Counted from the first letter of the stretch, positions 6,782-15,062 are shown. The stretch is 15,364 bases of DNA from Desulfarculus sp. (GCA_020216805.1 JAIWNN010000137.1:1-15364); one strand, 5' to 3'. Notes: a model not told the origin generated them from the sequence alone. A program made the numbers and translations.

Positions 6782-6795
6782 CTGGCTCCTGTCAA
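6767..6795 (-). promoter_or_regulatory. Candidate promoter for the M23-ChaN-motAB cluster
   Basis: On the minus strand a perfect TTGACA (6795-6790) is followed after 17 bases by TAACCT (6772-6767), a 3-of-6 match to the -10 consensus. An AT-rich tract (GATAAATTTTATT) lies downstream in the leader. No sigma-54 or sigma-28 style element was recognised here. Confidence 0.4.
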
Positions 6796-6812
6796 GGCCG
6801 GCCCACGCCGGC

Positions 6813-6841
6813 TTGCCCGGTCCGGATGCCGGGTGTATCTT
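6813..6841 (+). promoter_or_regulatory. Candidate promoter for the gamma-CA/methyltransferase operon
   Basis: TTGCCC (6813-6818), a 17-base spacer and TATCTT (6836-6841) give 4 of 6 matches in each hexamer. The start of transcription would be near 6848, leaving a leader of about 27 bases with AGGAG ahead of the ATG at 6875. Confidence 0.45.
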
Positions 6842-6874
6842 GGCTGGCAGACCGCGATCCCCTTAGGAGTTGTC

Positions 6875-7414
6875 ATGATCGGCAAGGTCAACGGGCGTGA
6901 GCCGCGCATCCATCCCAGCGCCTTCGTGGCCCCGGGGGCGGTGGTGTTGGGAGACGTGGAGCTGGCCGAGGAGGCCAGCGTCTGGTACCAGGCGGTGCTG
7001 CGCGGGGACATCAACTGGATCCGGGTGGGCGCGCGCAGCAACATCCAGGATGGCAGCGTGGTTCACGTGGCCCACCGCGGCGACGGCACCTGGGTGGGCG
7101 CGGACGTGGTGGTGGGCCACCGGGTGGTGCTGCACTCCTGCCGGGTGGAGGACGGCTGCCTGATCGGCAACGGCGCGGTGCTCCTGGACCGCTGCGTGGT
7201 GGGCGCGGGCTCCATCATCGGAGCGGGCAGCGTGGTCAGCCCCGGCCAGGTCATCCCCCCCGGGGTGATGGCCCTGGGGGTGCCGGCCAAGGTCAAGCGC
7301 GAGCTGACCGACGAGGAGCGCACCTGGCCCCAGCGGGTGGTCAACCGCTACCGCCTGGTGGCCCGTCTGCACCAGAACACCGAGATGGTGATGGACCTGA
7401 GCGTCACCCCCTAA
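6875..7414 (+). CDS. Gamma-carbonic anhydrase family hexapeptide-repeat protein
   Basis: This 179-residue left-handed beta-helix protein belongs to the gamma-carbonic anhydrase/YrdA/PaaY group, which forms trimers with metal sites between subunits. The metal-binding histidines are present: His64 (SVVHV), His82 (VVGHR) and His87 (VLHSC), with Arg43-Asp45 (VLRGD) and Gln58-Asp59 (NIQDGS) also conserved. Repeating VxxGxxI/V hexapeptide units run from about residue 15 to 140, followed by a C-terminal helix. The acidic proton-shuttle loop of the archaeal enzyme Cam is not evident, as in most YrdA-type members, whose activity is often weak or unproven. The ATG at 6875 is set by AGGAG 5 bases upstream. 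It heads a three-gene plus-strand operon. Confidence 0.92.
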   Translation: MIGKVNGREPRIHPSAFVAPGAVVLGDVELAEEASVWYQAVLRGDINWIRVGARSNIQDGSVVHVAHRGDGTWVGADVVVGHRVVLHSCRVEDGCLIGNGAVLLDRCVVGAGSIIGAGSVVSPGQVIPPGVMALGVPAKVKRELTDEERTWPQRVVNRYRLVARLHQNTEMVMDLSVTP

Positions 7415-7424
7415 GGCGGCCCGG

Positions 7425-8078
7425 ATGTCGCTGGCCCAAATCGGATTCGACCGCTATCAACGTTTCCGCGCCGCGGCGGACCTGATCCGCGGCCTGGCCT
7501 TACCGCCCGGCCAAGAGGTCCTGGACGTGGGCTCCCATGACGCCGCCTTCGCCGCCTTTCTGCCCGACCATCGGGTCATCGCCTGCGAGCAGATCATCCG
7601 GCCGCCGGACCAGGGCCTGCAGTGGGCCGAGGGCGCGGTGCCGGTGGTCTGCGCCCTGGACGTGCTGGAGCACGTGGCCCCGGCCGAGCGCGGGTTCTTC
7701 CTGGCCGAACTGGCTCGGGTGGCCTCGCGGGCGGTGGTGCTGGGCTTTCCAGCCCCCCAGGCCGCGGCGGCCGAGGATCTGGTCCTGCGCCTGACCGGCA
7801 GCCCCTGGTTGGCGCAGCACCGGGAGCACGGCCTGCCCGATCCGGCCATGGTGGAGGCGCAGTTGGACCGCCTGGGCCTGGCCTGGCAACGCACGCCCAA
7901 CGCCTGTCTGCCCTCCTGGACCGCCATGATGCTGCTGATGTACGGCGTCCAGAACCAGGCGGTGCGGGGCGAGATCAGCGGGTTCTTCAACCAGAACTAT
8001 TACGCCCTGGAGAACCGCGAGCCGGCCTATCGCTATCTTTACCTGTGCCGCAAGCCCGGAGTGGCGCGCCATGGTTGA
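7425..8078 (+). CDS. SAM-dependent methyltransferase, class I
   Basis: This 217-residue protein has a Rossmann-type methyltransferase core. Motif I is VLDVGSHDA (32-40), the acidic motif II region follows at about 53-60 (ACEQIIRP), and CALDVLEHV (76-84) resembles the conserved DxLEH segment of the Methyltransf_11/23 families. The substrate cannot be read from sequence. A C-terminal helical part contains FFNQNYYALENREPAYRY. The ATG lies 10 bases after the stop of the preceding gene, with AAGG overlapping that stop. Its own end overlaps the next gene by 8 bases, so the three genes are probably co-expressed. Related small methyltransferases act on glycans, lipids or small molecules; none is favoured here. 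Confidence 0.8.
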   Translation: MSLAQIGFDRYQRFRAAADLIRGLALPPGQEVLDVGSHDAAFAAFLPDHRVIACEQIIRPPDQGLQWAEGAVPVVCALDVLEHVAPAERGFFLAELARVASRAVVLGFPAPQAAAAEDLVLRLTGSPWLAQHREHGLPDPAMVEAQLDRLGLAWQRTPNACLPSWTAMMLLMYGVQNQAVRGEISGFFNQNYYALENREPAYRYLYLCRKPGVARHG

Positions 8079-9192
8079 TCCGGCCGCCGATCTGGCCGAG
8101 CCCTGGCGGGGCCTGGCGGGCCAGGTGTTGGCCAACTGCCGCCGCTCCGACGCCGAGGTGGCCGGGCGCTTCTCGCTCTGCGGGCTGTTGCTGCGCCTGC
8201 GCAACCTCTATAAATGGGAGCACGGTCTGCCACCTTGGCAGGAGCCCGAACCGGCCGCGGCCCTGGAATGGGTGGGCCGGCGCGAGGAACTCTGGCTGGA
8301 GATCATGGAAGAGGAGCCCCAGCCCCTGAGCCTGGGCGGCCAGGTCTTCGACCCCTTCGACAGCGCCGGGGTCAACGCCGCCCTGGCGGGGCAGGGCCTG
8401 ATCTACGGCGCGGGCCGGGCCGGAGGGCTGTCGCCGGTCTTTTTCCTGGGCCGGCTGGAGGAGCGCCGTTTGGTGGAGGGGCAGGAGGTCAGCTATGTCG
8501 GCGTGGAGCTGGGGCGCGACATCTTCTTTCTGCCTGGTTTGCGCCAGGACGGCCGCATCTATCTGCGCCGGGAGCCCCTGAGCTTCCTGCTCTGGGACAA
8601 ACTGGCCGACCCCCGCGCCAGTCTGGCCCCCTTCCTGGAACTGGCCCTGGCCGGTTACGGCCTGCGCCGCCAGGAGCTCTTGGCCAATCCCTCCTGGGAG
8701 ACATTCGAGACGCTGTTGCGCGGCGAGCAGGAAACCGTGCTCTGGCACGAGCTGGGCGAGGCCGACAGCGGCGCGGCGGCTCGCGATCTGATGCTCTGGG
8801 CCCTGGAGTGGTTCCCAGCCAGCGACCTGGAGCACTTCGTGCGCGGAGTCAAGGACCTGCTGGCCGACACCGGACCCCATGGTCGCCTGGCGCGGATCAT
8901 CGCCGCCGGCGCGGTGGGCAACCTGGGCTTCTACCCGGCCTGGCTGGCCGGCTTCCCCCGCCTGCTCTTCCCGGAAGTGGACGCGGCCATCCTGCAGTTC
9001 GCCCGCGACGGCGACTGGGCCGGGGTGGAGGATGCGCGGCGGCTGGGCTGGGAGCGGGGGCGGGAGGCCCTGGAGCGGCTGACGGACCTGGCGGGCAGCG
9101 GTCTGGCCCCGGAAGTGACGTTGGCCCGGGCGCGGCGAGAGATCATCAACCCCCTGACCGGAGGACGCACCCCGCCGCCCCGGCCGGACTAG
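8071..9192 (+). CDS. Uncharacterised conserved protein, resembles the Sfum_1244 family
   Basis: I do not recognise an enzymatic domain in this 373-residue protein. The N-terminal segment CGLLLRLRNLYKWEHGLPPW (about 37-56), followed by EWVGRREELWLEI, recalls a conserved family seen mainly in Desulfobacterota and sometimes named Sfum_1244; this is from memory and not verified. The protein is soluble, with no signal peptide or membrane helix, and is rich in Leu, Ala, Arg, Glu and Trp. It is predicted mostly alpha-helical, especially after residue 170. The start ATG at 8071 overlaps the end of the methyltransferase gene (ATGGTTGA), with GGAG 9 bases upstream, so translation is likely coupled. Function may relate to the methyltransferase or gamma-CA partner, but that is only context. 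Confidence 0.8.
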   Translation: MVDPAADLAEPWRGLAGQVLANCRRSDAEVAGRFSLCGLLLRLRNLYKWEHGLPPWQEPEPAAALEWVGRREELWLEIMEEEPQPLSLGGQVFDPFDSAGVNAALAGQGLIYGAGRAGGLSPVFFLGRLEERRLVEGQEVSYVGVELGRDIFFLPGLRQDGRIYLRREPLSFLLWDKLADPRASLAPFLELALAGYGLRRQELLANPSWETFETLLRGEQETVLWHELGEADSGAAARDLMLWALEWFPASDLEHFVRGVKDLLADTGPHGRLARIIAAGAVGNLGFYPAWLAGFPRLLFPEVDAAILQFARDGDWAGVEDARRLGWERGREALERLTDLAGSGLAPEVTLARARREIINPLTGGRTPPPRPD

Positions 9193-9202
9193 GGGGCCGG
9201 GG
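9178..9202 (+). terminator. GC-only stem-loop around the stop codon, possible terminator
   Basis: CCCCGGCC (9178-9185) pairs with GGCCGGGG (9195-9202) in a perfect 8-base all-GC stem. The stop codon TAG (9190-9192) lies in the 9-base loop. No T tract follows, so it is not a classical intrinsic terminator. It may slow transcription between the converging operon and infA, or protect the 3' end of the message. Confidence 0.3.
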
Positions 9203-9269
9203 GGCCGTGAGGCTGGCGATGGGCCGCGGGAAAGGCCGGCTGGCGGCGCAGTGGCGCCGAGGAGGGGCC

Positions 9270-9488
9270 TTACTTGAGCCGGTAGGTGATCAATCCGTGG
9301 GTGAGGTCGTAGGGCGAGACGCTGACCCGCACCCGATCCCCCACCAGCACCTTGATCTTGAAGCGTTTCATGCGACCGGACAGCACCGCGCGCAGGGTGT
9401 GTCCCTGTTCGGTCACCACTTCCATCTGACCGCCACCCAGAGTGCGGGTGACCTCGCCCTCCAGATGGATTAAATCGTCACGGCTCAA
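9270..9488 (-). CDS. infA: Translation initiation factor IF-1
   Basis: IF-1 is a small S1/OB-fold protein that binds the ribosomal A site on the 30S subunit during initiation. The 72 residues match the family's standard length. Visible signatures are IHLEGEVTRTL, the HTLRAVLSGRMKRFKIKVLVGDRVRV core and SPYDLTHGLITYR at the C-terminus. The start codon is TTG at 9488, with GAGGAG 5 bases upstream; no ATG start is available in frame nearby. TTG is unusual for so highly expressed a gene. It is transcribed divergently from rpmB and converges with the plus-strand operon ending at 9192. Confidence 0.97.
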   Translation of the reverse strand: MSRDDLIHLEGEVTRTLGGGQMEVVTEQGHTLRAVLSGRMKRFKIKVLVGDRVRVSVSPYDLTHGLITYRLK

Positions 9489-9541
9489 GCGAACTCCTCG
9501 GCAACGGGTTTTCTGGCCAAAGGGATGGATTCAGCCTGGTA

Positions 9542-9570
9542 ATAATGCCATGGGGGGCGGAAACGGTCAA
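9542..9570 (-). promoter_or_regulatory. Candidate infA promoter
   Basis: On the minus strand TTGACC (9570-9565) is followed after exactly 17 bases by CATTAT (9547-9542), giving 5 and 4 matches of 6. Transcription would start near 9535, leaving a leader of about 46 bases before the TTG start. Confidence 0.5.
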
Positions 9571-9689
9571 GGGGCGCGGGGATGTGTGCCCTGTGGCCGG
9601 GAAGGCCCACCGGTCACGGCGCGGGCGGGCGGCGGCTATGGCCGCAGATTTCGGGGAAAATGGGGCTTGCCAGGCGTGGCGCGTGGCGG

Positions 9690-9695
9690 TATATT
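9690..9695 (+). promoter_or_regulatory. rpmB promoter, -10 element (with -35 at 9667-9672)
   Basis: TTGCCA at 9667-9672, a 17-base spacer and TATATT at 9690-9695 match the sigma-70 consensus at 5 of 6 bases in each hexamer. This is the best promoter in the window. It would give a leader of about 63 bases ahead of rpmB, consistent with a highly expressed ribosomal gene. Confidence 0.65.
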
Positions 9696-9764
9696 TCCCC
9701 GGTCACAGTGCATGGTCCGGCCCCGGATGCTCGCGGGCCCCACGATAGCGCCAGGAGGTTTATC

Positions 9765-9956
9765 ATGAGCCAGGTCTGCGAGATCTGCGGCAAACACCCC
9801 CAGGTGGGCTTCAATGTCAGCCACGCCCACAACAAGACCAAGCGTCGCTTCAATCCCAACCTGCAGCGCGTCCGCAGCCTGGAAAACGGCCAGGTGCGCC
9901 GCATCCGGGTCTGCACCCGCTGCCTGCGCTCGGGCAAGGTGGTCAAGCCCGCCTAG
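9765..9956 (+). CDS. rpmB: 50S ribosomal protein L28
   Basis: L28 is a small protein of the large ribosomal subunit. The 63-residue product carries CEICGK (Cys5, Cys8) and CTRC (Cys50, Cys53), the four cysteines of the zinc-binding (C+) form of L28, together with [18 protein letters not shown], the family's RNA-binding core. The ATG at 9765 has a near-perfect AGGAGG 6 bases upstream. The gene stands alone, with its own promoter and a terminator directly downstream; rpmG is not beside it. Many bacteria keep C+ and C- paralogues that swap under zinc limitation. Only the C+ copy is visible here. Confidence 0.97.
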   Translation: MSQVCEICGKHPQVGFNVSHAHNKTKRRFNPNLQRVRSLENGQVRRIRVCTRCLRSGKVVKPA

Positions 9957-9986
9957 GCCCCACCGCCCGCTTCGAAGCATCACCCT

Positions 9987-10020
9987 CGGGAGGCCCGCTG
10001 GGCCTCCCGTGCTTTTGTCC
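9987..10020 (+). terminator. Intrinsic terminator of rpmB
   Basis: A 10-base perfect stem (CGGGAGGCCC at 9987-9996 pairing with GGGCCTCCCG at 10000-10009) with a 3-base loop is followed by GCTTTTG. It lies about 30 bases after the rpmB stop. The hairpin also lies downstream of the converging rel gene, but on that strand no T tract follows. Confidence 0.85.
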
Positions 10021-10049
10021 CGCGCCGCACCTCTTCCCCGACCAGCCCC

Positions 10050-12185
10050 CTAACCCCCCGTGACCAGCCGCCGCACGCTGTGCACCCCCTTGACGCGCCT
10101 CAGGTCGCCCAGCACCTCGCCCAACTGTTTGGCGTCGCGTACCTGGATGGTGAAGGTGGTCACCCCCCCATGGGCCTCGGCGTCGGTGATGTTGATGTTG
10201 CGTTGCTTGAGCGCCTGGGCCAGGTCGGCCAGCAACCCGTGGCGGTCTTTGCTGTCCACCCGAATGCGCACCGGACGCAGATCCTCGTGGTCGAAGTCCC
10301 ACTCCACCTCCACCCAGCGCGCGGGATCCACCGAGGCCAAGGCCGGACAGTCGGCGTGGTGCACGCTCACCCCCCGCCCACGGGTGATGAAGCCCGCGAT
10401 GGGATCGCCTCGCAAGGGACCGCAACACTTGGCGAAACGGATCAGAACGTCTTCCTCGCCCCGGACCTTGATGCCGTTGATCGGCCTCTTGCTGCGCAGC
10501 CGGGCCAGGGAGCGCTCCAAAAGGCCCGGCTTGCGCTCCGGCTCGGCCGGTTTGGGCAACACCCGGTTGGTGACCAGGCGGGGGCTGACCTTGCCATAGG
10601 CGATGGCGGCCAGAAGGTGATCTAGATCCTTGAAGGAGAAATCGGAGAGCACCGGATCCAGGCGGCCGTCCTTGGTCACCCCGTTCAAGGTCAGGTTGTG
10701 CTTGCGCAGCTCGCGGTCCAGCAGCTCGCGCCCCAGGCTCACCGCCCGGTCCCGCTCCTGGTCGCGGATGAAGGCCCGGATCTTGGAGCGGGCCCGGCCG
10801 CTGACCACGAACTTCAGCCAGTCCTTGCTGGGCACGTGGTTGGCCTGGGTGATGACCTCCACCTGATCGCCGGTGGCCAGCTCGTGGCGCAGGGGCACCA
10901 TGCGGCCGTTGACCTTGGCCCCCACGCACTGATGGCCCACCTCGGTGTGGATGGAGTAGGCGAAGTCCACCGGGGTGGCTCCCCGGGGCAGTTCCTTCAC
11001 CTCGCCGGTGGGGGTGAAAACGAAGATCTCCTCGGGGTAGAGGTCCATGCGCAGGGACTGCATGTACTCCGAGGGGTCGTCCAGGTCTCGCTGCCACTCC
11101 AATAACCGCCGCAGCCAAGAGAAGCGTTTTTCCTCGGCCTCGTCGCTGCCGCCCTGCTCCTTGTACTGCCAGTGGGCGGCGATGCCCTCCTCGGCCACCC
11201 GGTGCATCTCCTCGGTGCGGATTTGCACCTCCATGCGCTGGCCCATGGGGCCCACCACCGCGGTGTGCAGTGACTGGTACATGTTGGGCTTGGGCATGCC
11301 GATATAGTCACGGAAGCGCCCCGGGATAGGCTTCCAGAGGCTGTGGACCAGGCCCAGGGCCTCGTAGCAGTCCTTGACCGACTCCACGATCACCCGAAAG
11401 GCGATCAGGTCGTAGAGCCCGTCGATGTCCACGTTGCGGCGCTGCATCTTCTGATAGATGCTGTAGAAATGCTTGGGGCGGCCGTCCACCCGGCAGGTCA
11501 GGCCGTGGGCCTCCATCGCCTCTTTCAGGGTTTGCTTCACTTCGGCGATGAAAGCCTCGCGCTCGCTCTTGCGGGTGGCCACCCCTTCCTTGATGCGTTG
11601 GTAGGTCTGGGGGTCCAGGTAGTAGAGGGCCAGATCCTCCAACTCGGCCTGCCAGCGCCGCACCCCCAGACGGTGGGCCATCGGGGCGTAAATGTCCAGG
11701 GTTTCCTGGGCGATAGCCCGCTGCTTCTCGAGCGGCATGAAACCCAGGGTGCGCATGTTGTGCAGGCGATCGGCCAGCTTCAGGAGCAGCACCCGGATGT
11801 CGTTGGCCATGGCCAATATCATCTTGCGCAGGGACTCGGCTTGGCGCTGTTGTTTGGCCGGGGCCGAGAGCAGGTTGATTTTGGTCACCCCGTCCACCAG
11901 CGCCGCCACCTCCGCCCCCAGCAGCTCCTGAATCTGCTCTTTTGTCGCGGGGGTGTCCTCCACCGCGTCGTGCAGCAGGGCGGCGCAGATGCTGGCCACG
12001 TCCAGGTGCATCTCGGCCATCAGGGCGGCCACGGCCAGGGGGTGGGAGAGGTAGGGCTCGCCGGATTTGCGCAACTGGCCGGCGTGGACCTTGGCCGAGA
12101 AGACGTAGGCCTTCATCACCGCGCCCACGTCGGCCTGGGGGTGGTATTCCTTGATGGCGTCGATGATTTCGTTGATGCGCACCAT
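10050..12185 (-). CDS. rel: Bifunctional (p)ppGpp synthetase/hydrolase, Rel/SpoT type
   Basis: This enzyme makes (p)ppGpp from ATP and GDP/GTP and hydrolyses it, controlling the stringent response. The 711 residues match the long RSH type. The N-terminal HD hydrolase keeps His48 (LSHPL), His72-Asp73 and Glu76-Asp77 (LLHDAVEDT), and Asp139 (KLADRLHNM). The synthetase domain (about 230-350) has Asp259 (YDLIAFRV), RFRD (290-293) and YQSLH (303-307). A basic RFRD rather than the acidic EXDD motif points to the bifunctional type. TGS (about 390-450), a Cys-rich zinc-finger-like segment (RFAKCCGPL with HHADCP) and a C-terminal ACT domain follow. The ATG at 12185 has only a weak ribosome site. It lies 33 bases after proS and ends the ispG-proS-rel operon. 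Confidence 0.95.
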   Translation of the reverse strand: MVRINEIIDAIKEYHPQADVGAVMKAYVFSAKVHAGQLRKSGEPYLSHPLAVAALMAEMHLDVASICAALLHDAVEDTPATKEQIQELLGAEVAALVDGVTKINLLSAPAKQQRQAESLRKMILAMANDIRVLLLKLADRLHNMRTLGFMPLEKQRAIAQETLDIYAPMAHRLGVRRWQAELEDLALYYLDPQTYQRIKEGVATRKSEREAFIAEVKQTLKEAMEAHGLTCRVDGRPKHFYSIYQKMQRRNVDIDGLYDLIAFRVIVESVKDCYEALGLVHSLWKPIPGRFRDYIGMPKPNMYQSLHTAVVGPMGQRMEVQIRTEEMHRVAEEGIAAHWQYKEQGGSDEAEEKRFSWLRRLLEWQRDLDDPSEYMQSLRMDLYPEEIFVFTPTGEVKELPRGATPVDFAYSIHTEVGHQCVGAKVNGRMVPLRHELATGDQVEVITQANHVPSKDWLKFVVSGRARSKIRAFIRDQERDRAVSLGRELLDRELRKHNLTLNGVTKDGRLDPVLSDFSFKDLDHLLAAIAYGKVSPRLVTNRVLPKPAEPERKPGLLERSLARLRSKRPINGIKVRGEEDVLIRFAKCCGPLRGDPIAGFITRGRGVSVHHADCPALASVDPARWVEVEWDFDHEDLRPVRIRVDSKDRHGLLADLAQALKQRNINITDAEAHGGVTTFTIQVRDAKQLGEVLGDLRRVKGVHSVRRLVTGG

Positions 12186-12218
12186 GATCGGCGCACCGCC
12201 TCGGTCTACGATGCCCGT

Positions 12219-13934
12219 CTATAACGCCTGGCCGCCGCCCTGGGCCGCCAACTCCGCCAGCCGGGCCACGGCCCGATCCACCGCCACCATCTCCACCTCG
12301 CCGCTGGCGCGGTGCTTGATCTCCACCTGGCCGCTCTTGAGGCCCTTCTCGCCCACCACCAGGCGCAGGGGGATGCCGATCAGGTCGCCGTCCTTGAACT
12401 TGACCCCCGGTCGCAGGTCGCGGTCGTCGATGATGGCGTCCACCCCGGCGGTGAGCAGTTCGCCATAGAGCCGCTCTGCCGTCTCGGCCGCCGGACCGCT
12501 GGCGGCCATGGGCAGCACCGCCACCGTGAAGGGGGCGATGGCGATAGGCAGGATCATGCCGTTGTCGTCATGGCCCTGCTCGATGGCCGCGGCCACGATG
12601 CGGCTGACGCCGATGCCGTAGCAGCCCATGATGATGGTCTGGGTGGCGCCCTCGGCGTCCAGGAAGGTCGCGCCCAGGGCCTGGCTGTACTTGGTGCCCA
12701 GGCGGAAGATGTGCCCCACCTCGATGCCCCGGGCGAAGGTCAGCCCGCCGCCGCAGCGGGGGCAGGGGTCGCCGGGGGCGGCGTTGCGCAGGTCGGCCTT
12801 GACCGCCTGGGGGGCGTCGCGGCCGATGTTCAGTCCCACCAGGTGGGTGTCCAGGGCGTTGGCACCGGCCACCAGCGCCGGCTCCAGATAAAGCTCTTGG
12901 TCCACGAAGACCGGAATGGACAGTCCCACCGGCCCGGAGAAGCCCAAGGGTCCGCCAGTGACCTTCTGGATCGTCTCCGGGTCGGCCAGAAAGACTTCGG
13001 CCGCGCCGGTCAGGTTCTTGAGCTTGACCTCGTTCAGCTCGCGGTCGCCGCGCACCACCGCCGCCACCGGCTTGCCGTCGGCCAGGTAGATGAGGGTCTT
13101 GGCCACCTTCTCCGGGCTCACGCCCAGGAACTCGGCCACCTGCTGCACGGTGTGGGTGCCGGGGGTGTTGACCGCCTCCAGATCGCGGGACGGCGCGGCC
13201 GGCTCGCCAGCCGCAGCGGCGGCGGACGCCTTCTCCAGGTTGGCGGCGTAATCGCACCGCGCGCAGGAGACGATGTCGTCCTCGCCGGTGGCGGCCAGGA
13301 CCATGAACTCGTGGCTGTAGGAGCCGCCGATGGCACCGGAGTCGGCCTCGACCATGCTGTACTTCAGGCCCAGGCGGTCGAAGATGGCCCGGTAGGCCCG
13401 GCGCATGTTCTCGTAGCTTTCGATGCTGGCCGCCTCGTCCACGTCAAAGGAGTAGGCGTCCTTCATCAGAAACTCTCGCGCGCGCATCACCCCGAAGCGG
13501 GGGCGGATCTCGTCGCGGAACTTGGTTTGGATCTGGTAGAGGTTCAGCGGCAGGTCGCGGTAGGAGCGCACCTCGCGTCGGACCAGGTCGGTGACCACCT
13601 CCTCGTGGGTGGGGGCCAGGCAGAACTCGTGATCGTGGCGGTCCTTGAAGCGCAACAGCTCCTTGCCGTAATAGTCCCAGCGGCCCGACTCCCGCCACAG
13701 TTCGGCCGGCTGCACCCCGGGCATCAGGATCTCCTGGGCCCCGGCCCGGTCCATCTCCTGGCGCACGATGCGCTCGACCTTGCGCAGCACCCGCCAGCCC
13801 AGGGGCAGCCAGGTGTAGATGCCGGCGGCCAGCTTGCGGATGTAGCCGGCCCGCAGCATCAGCTGGTGGCTGACCACCTCGGCCTCGGCCGGGGTTTCCT
13901 TCAGGGTGGGGATCAGGGTGCGGGAGAATCTCAT
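12219..13934 (-). CDS. proS: Prolyl-tRNA synthetase, bacterial type with editing insert
   Basis: This class II synthetase charges tRNA-Pro in the cytoplasm. The 571 residues match the bacterial type. Motif 2 is [21 protein letters not shown], motif 3 is [17 protein letters not shown] near the C-terminal third, and an INS editing domain (about 225-385) contains [20 protein letters not shown], the YbaK-like part that hydrolyses Ala-tRNA-Pro. CPRCGGGL and CARCDY pairs are seen within the central part. An anticodon-binding domain (about 460-571) begins at [13 protein letters not shown]. The start ATG at 13934 overlaps the ispG stop (ATGA), with GAGG 8 bases upstream, indicating coupled translation. 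No T-box or leader was seen. Confidence 0.97.
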   Translation of the reverse strand: MRFSRTLIPTLKETPAEAEVVSHQLMLRAGYIRKLAAGIYTWLPLGWRVLRKVERIVRQEMDRAGAQEILMPGVQPAELWRESGRWDYYGKELLRFKDRHDHEFCLAPTHEEVVTDLVRREVRSYRDLPLNLYQIQTKFRDEIRPRFGVMRAREFLMKDAYSFDVDEAASIESYENMRRAYRAIFDRLGLKYSMVEADSGAIGGSYSHEFMVLAATGEDDIVSCARCDYAANLEKASAAAAAGEPAAPSRDLEAVNTPGTHTVQQVAEFLGVSPEKVAKTLIYLADGKPVAAVVRGDRELNEVKLKNLTGAAEVFLADPETIQKVTGGPLGFSGPVGLSIPVFVDQELYLEPALVAGANALDTHLVGLNIGRDAPQAVKADLRNAAPGDPCPRCGGGLTFARGIEVGHIFRLGTKYSQALGATFLDAEGATQTIIMGCYGIGVSRIVAAAIEQGHDDNGMILPIAIAPFTVAVLPMAASGPAAETAERLYGELLTAGVDAIIDDRDLRPGVKFKDGDLIGIPLRLVVGEKGLKSGQVEIKHRASGEVEMVAVDRAVARLAELAAQGGGQAL

Positions 13935-15028
13935 GTGCGGTCCTCGCTTGATTGTCGCCTAACATATTCTTTCTCGGCCCGGCGCACCTGGGCCATGAAG
14001 GCCTCCAGCAGGTCGGCCTCGGGGACTTTCTCGATCACCTGGCCCTGGGCGAAGATCACCCCCTGGCCCCGGCCCCCGGCCAGGCCCACGTCGGCGTGGG
14101 CGGCCTCGCCAGGGCCGTTGACCACGCAGCCCATGATGGCCACGGTCAGGGGGGCCTGGATGGCGGCCAGCTCGGCCTCGGCTTTCTCCAAGAGACTCAG
14201 CAGGTCGATCTCGGTGCGGCCGCAGGTGGGACAGGAGATGATCTCCACCCCCCGCCGGCGCAGGCCGCAGGCATTGAGCAAATGCCAGGCGACTTCCACC
14301 TCGCGCACCGGGTCGGCGGTCAGGCTCACCCGCAGGGTGTCGCCCAGGCCCTCCAAGAGGAGCGCGCCGATGCCGACGCTGCTCTTGACCGTGCCGGCCA
14401 GCAGCCCGCCGGCCTCGGTCACCCCCAGGTGCAGGGGATAATCGCTGACCGCGGCGAAGGCGCGGTAGGCGGCGATGGTGTCCAGGACGCTGCTGGATTT
14501 CAGGCTGACCTTGATCTGGTCGAAGCCCAGGGCCTCCAGCATCCGCACCTGGCGCAGGGCGGCCTCCACGATGGCCTCTGGGGTGGGGCCGCCGAAGCGC
14601 TCGCGCAGGTCCCGGGGCAGGCTGCCGGAGTTGGCCCCCACCCGGATCGGCGCGCCGTGGGCCTTGGCCGCGTCCACCACCCGGCGCACCGCGTTCTCGC
14701 CACCGATGTTGCCGGGGTTGATGCGCAGGCCCGCCGCGCCGTTTTCCACCGCGCGCACGGCCAGGGATGCGTCGAAGTGGATGTCGGCCACCACCGGCAG
14801 AGGGCTGGCGCTGGTGATGGCTTTGAAGGCCTCGGCCGCCTCCTCGTCCGGCGCGGCGCAACGAACGATCTCGCAACCGGCCGCGGCCAGGCGCTGGATT
14901 TGGCGCAAGGTGGCGGCCACGTCGCGGGTGTCGGTGCTGGTCATGGACTGCACCGCCACCGGCGCGCCATGGCCGATGGGCACCCGTCCCAGGCGGATGG
15001 CCCGGGTCTGTTGGCGGGAGAAGGGCAT
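13931..15028 (-). CDS. ispG: 4-hydroxy-3-methylbut-2-enyl diphosphate synthase (flavodoxin type)
   Basis: IspG converts MEcPP to HMBPP in the MEP (non-mevalonate) isoprenoid pathway, using a [4Fe-4S] cluster. The 365-residue protein has the bacterial two-domain layout: a TIM barrel containing [10 protein letters not shown] (101-110) and a C-terminal Fe-S domain with Cys266 and Cys269 ([11 protein letters not shown]), Cys301 ([10 protein letters not shown]) and Glu308. The ATG at 15028 ([11 protein letters not shown]) has AAAGGAG 5 bases upstream and is preferred to a start 63 bases further out. It is the first gene of the ispG-proS-rel operon, 59 bases after the DUF523-family gene. It lacks the middle insertion of the plant-type enzyme. 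Confidence 0.96.
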   Translation of the reverse strand: MPFSRQQTRAIRLGRVPIGHGAPVAVQSMTSTDTRDVAATLRQIQRLAAAGCEIVRCAAPDEEAAEAFKAITSASPLPVVADIHFDASLAVRAVENGAAGLRINPGNIGGENAVRRVVDAAKAHGAPIRVGANSGSLPRDLRERFGGPTPEAIVEAALRQVRMLEALGFDQIKVSLKSSSVLDTIAAYRAFAAVSDYPLHLGVTEAGGLLAGTVKSSVGIGALLLEGLGDTLRVSLTADPVREVEVAWHLLNACGLRRRGVEIISCPTCGRTEIDLLSLLEKAEAELAAIQAPLTVAIMGCVVNGPGEAAHADVGLAGGRGQGVIFAQGQVIEKVPEADLLEAFMAQVRRAEKEYVRRQSSEDRT

Positions 15029-15062
15029 GCTACTCCTTTGGGGCCGAACCAGCCCCTTCCCC

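Noticed and set aside
5050..6900. Long plus-strand open frame of 616 codons
   Set aside because: It lies antisense to the ChaN and M23 genes, which have clear domains. Its His/Gln/Gly-rich composition is typical of the reverse complement of GC-rich coding DNA.
9214..9245. Small GGCGC/GCGCC hairpin as an infA terminator
   Set aside because: Only a 5-base stem with no T tract on the minus strand; too weak to call in GC-rich DNA.
9489..9764. Possible tRNA or small RNA gene between infA and rpmB
   Set aside because: No cloverleaf, no T-loop sequence and no terminator inside the gap. The DNA is explained by two divergent promoters and leaders.
10050..12185. Possible loss of hydrolase or synthetase activity in the Rel protein
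   Set aside because: The HD residues and the synthetase motifs are all intact, so a degenerate domain is not supported.
12312..14441. Plus-strand open frame of 709 codons
   Set aside because: It is antisense to proS and ispG, both unambiguous. No ribosome site or recognisable domain, and the composition is that of an antisense shadow.
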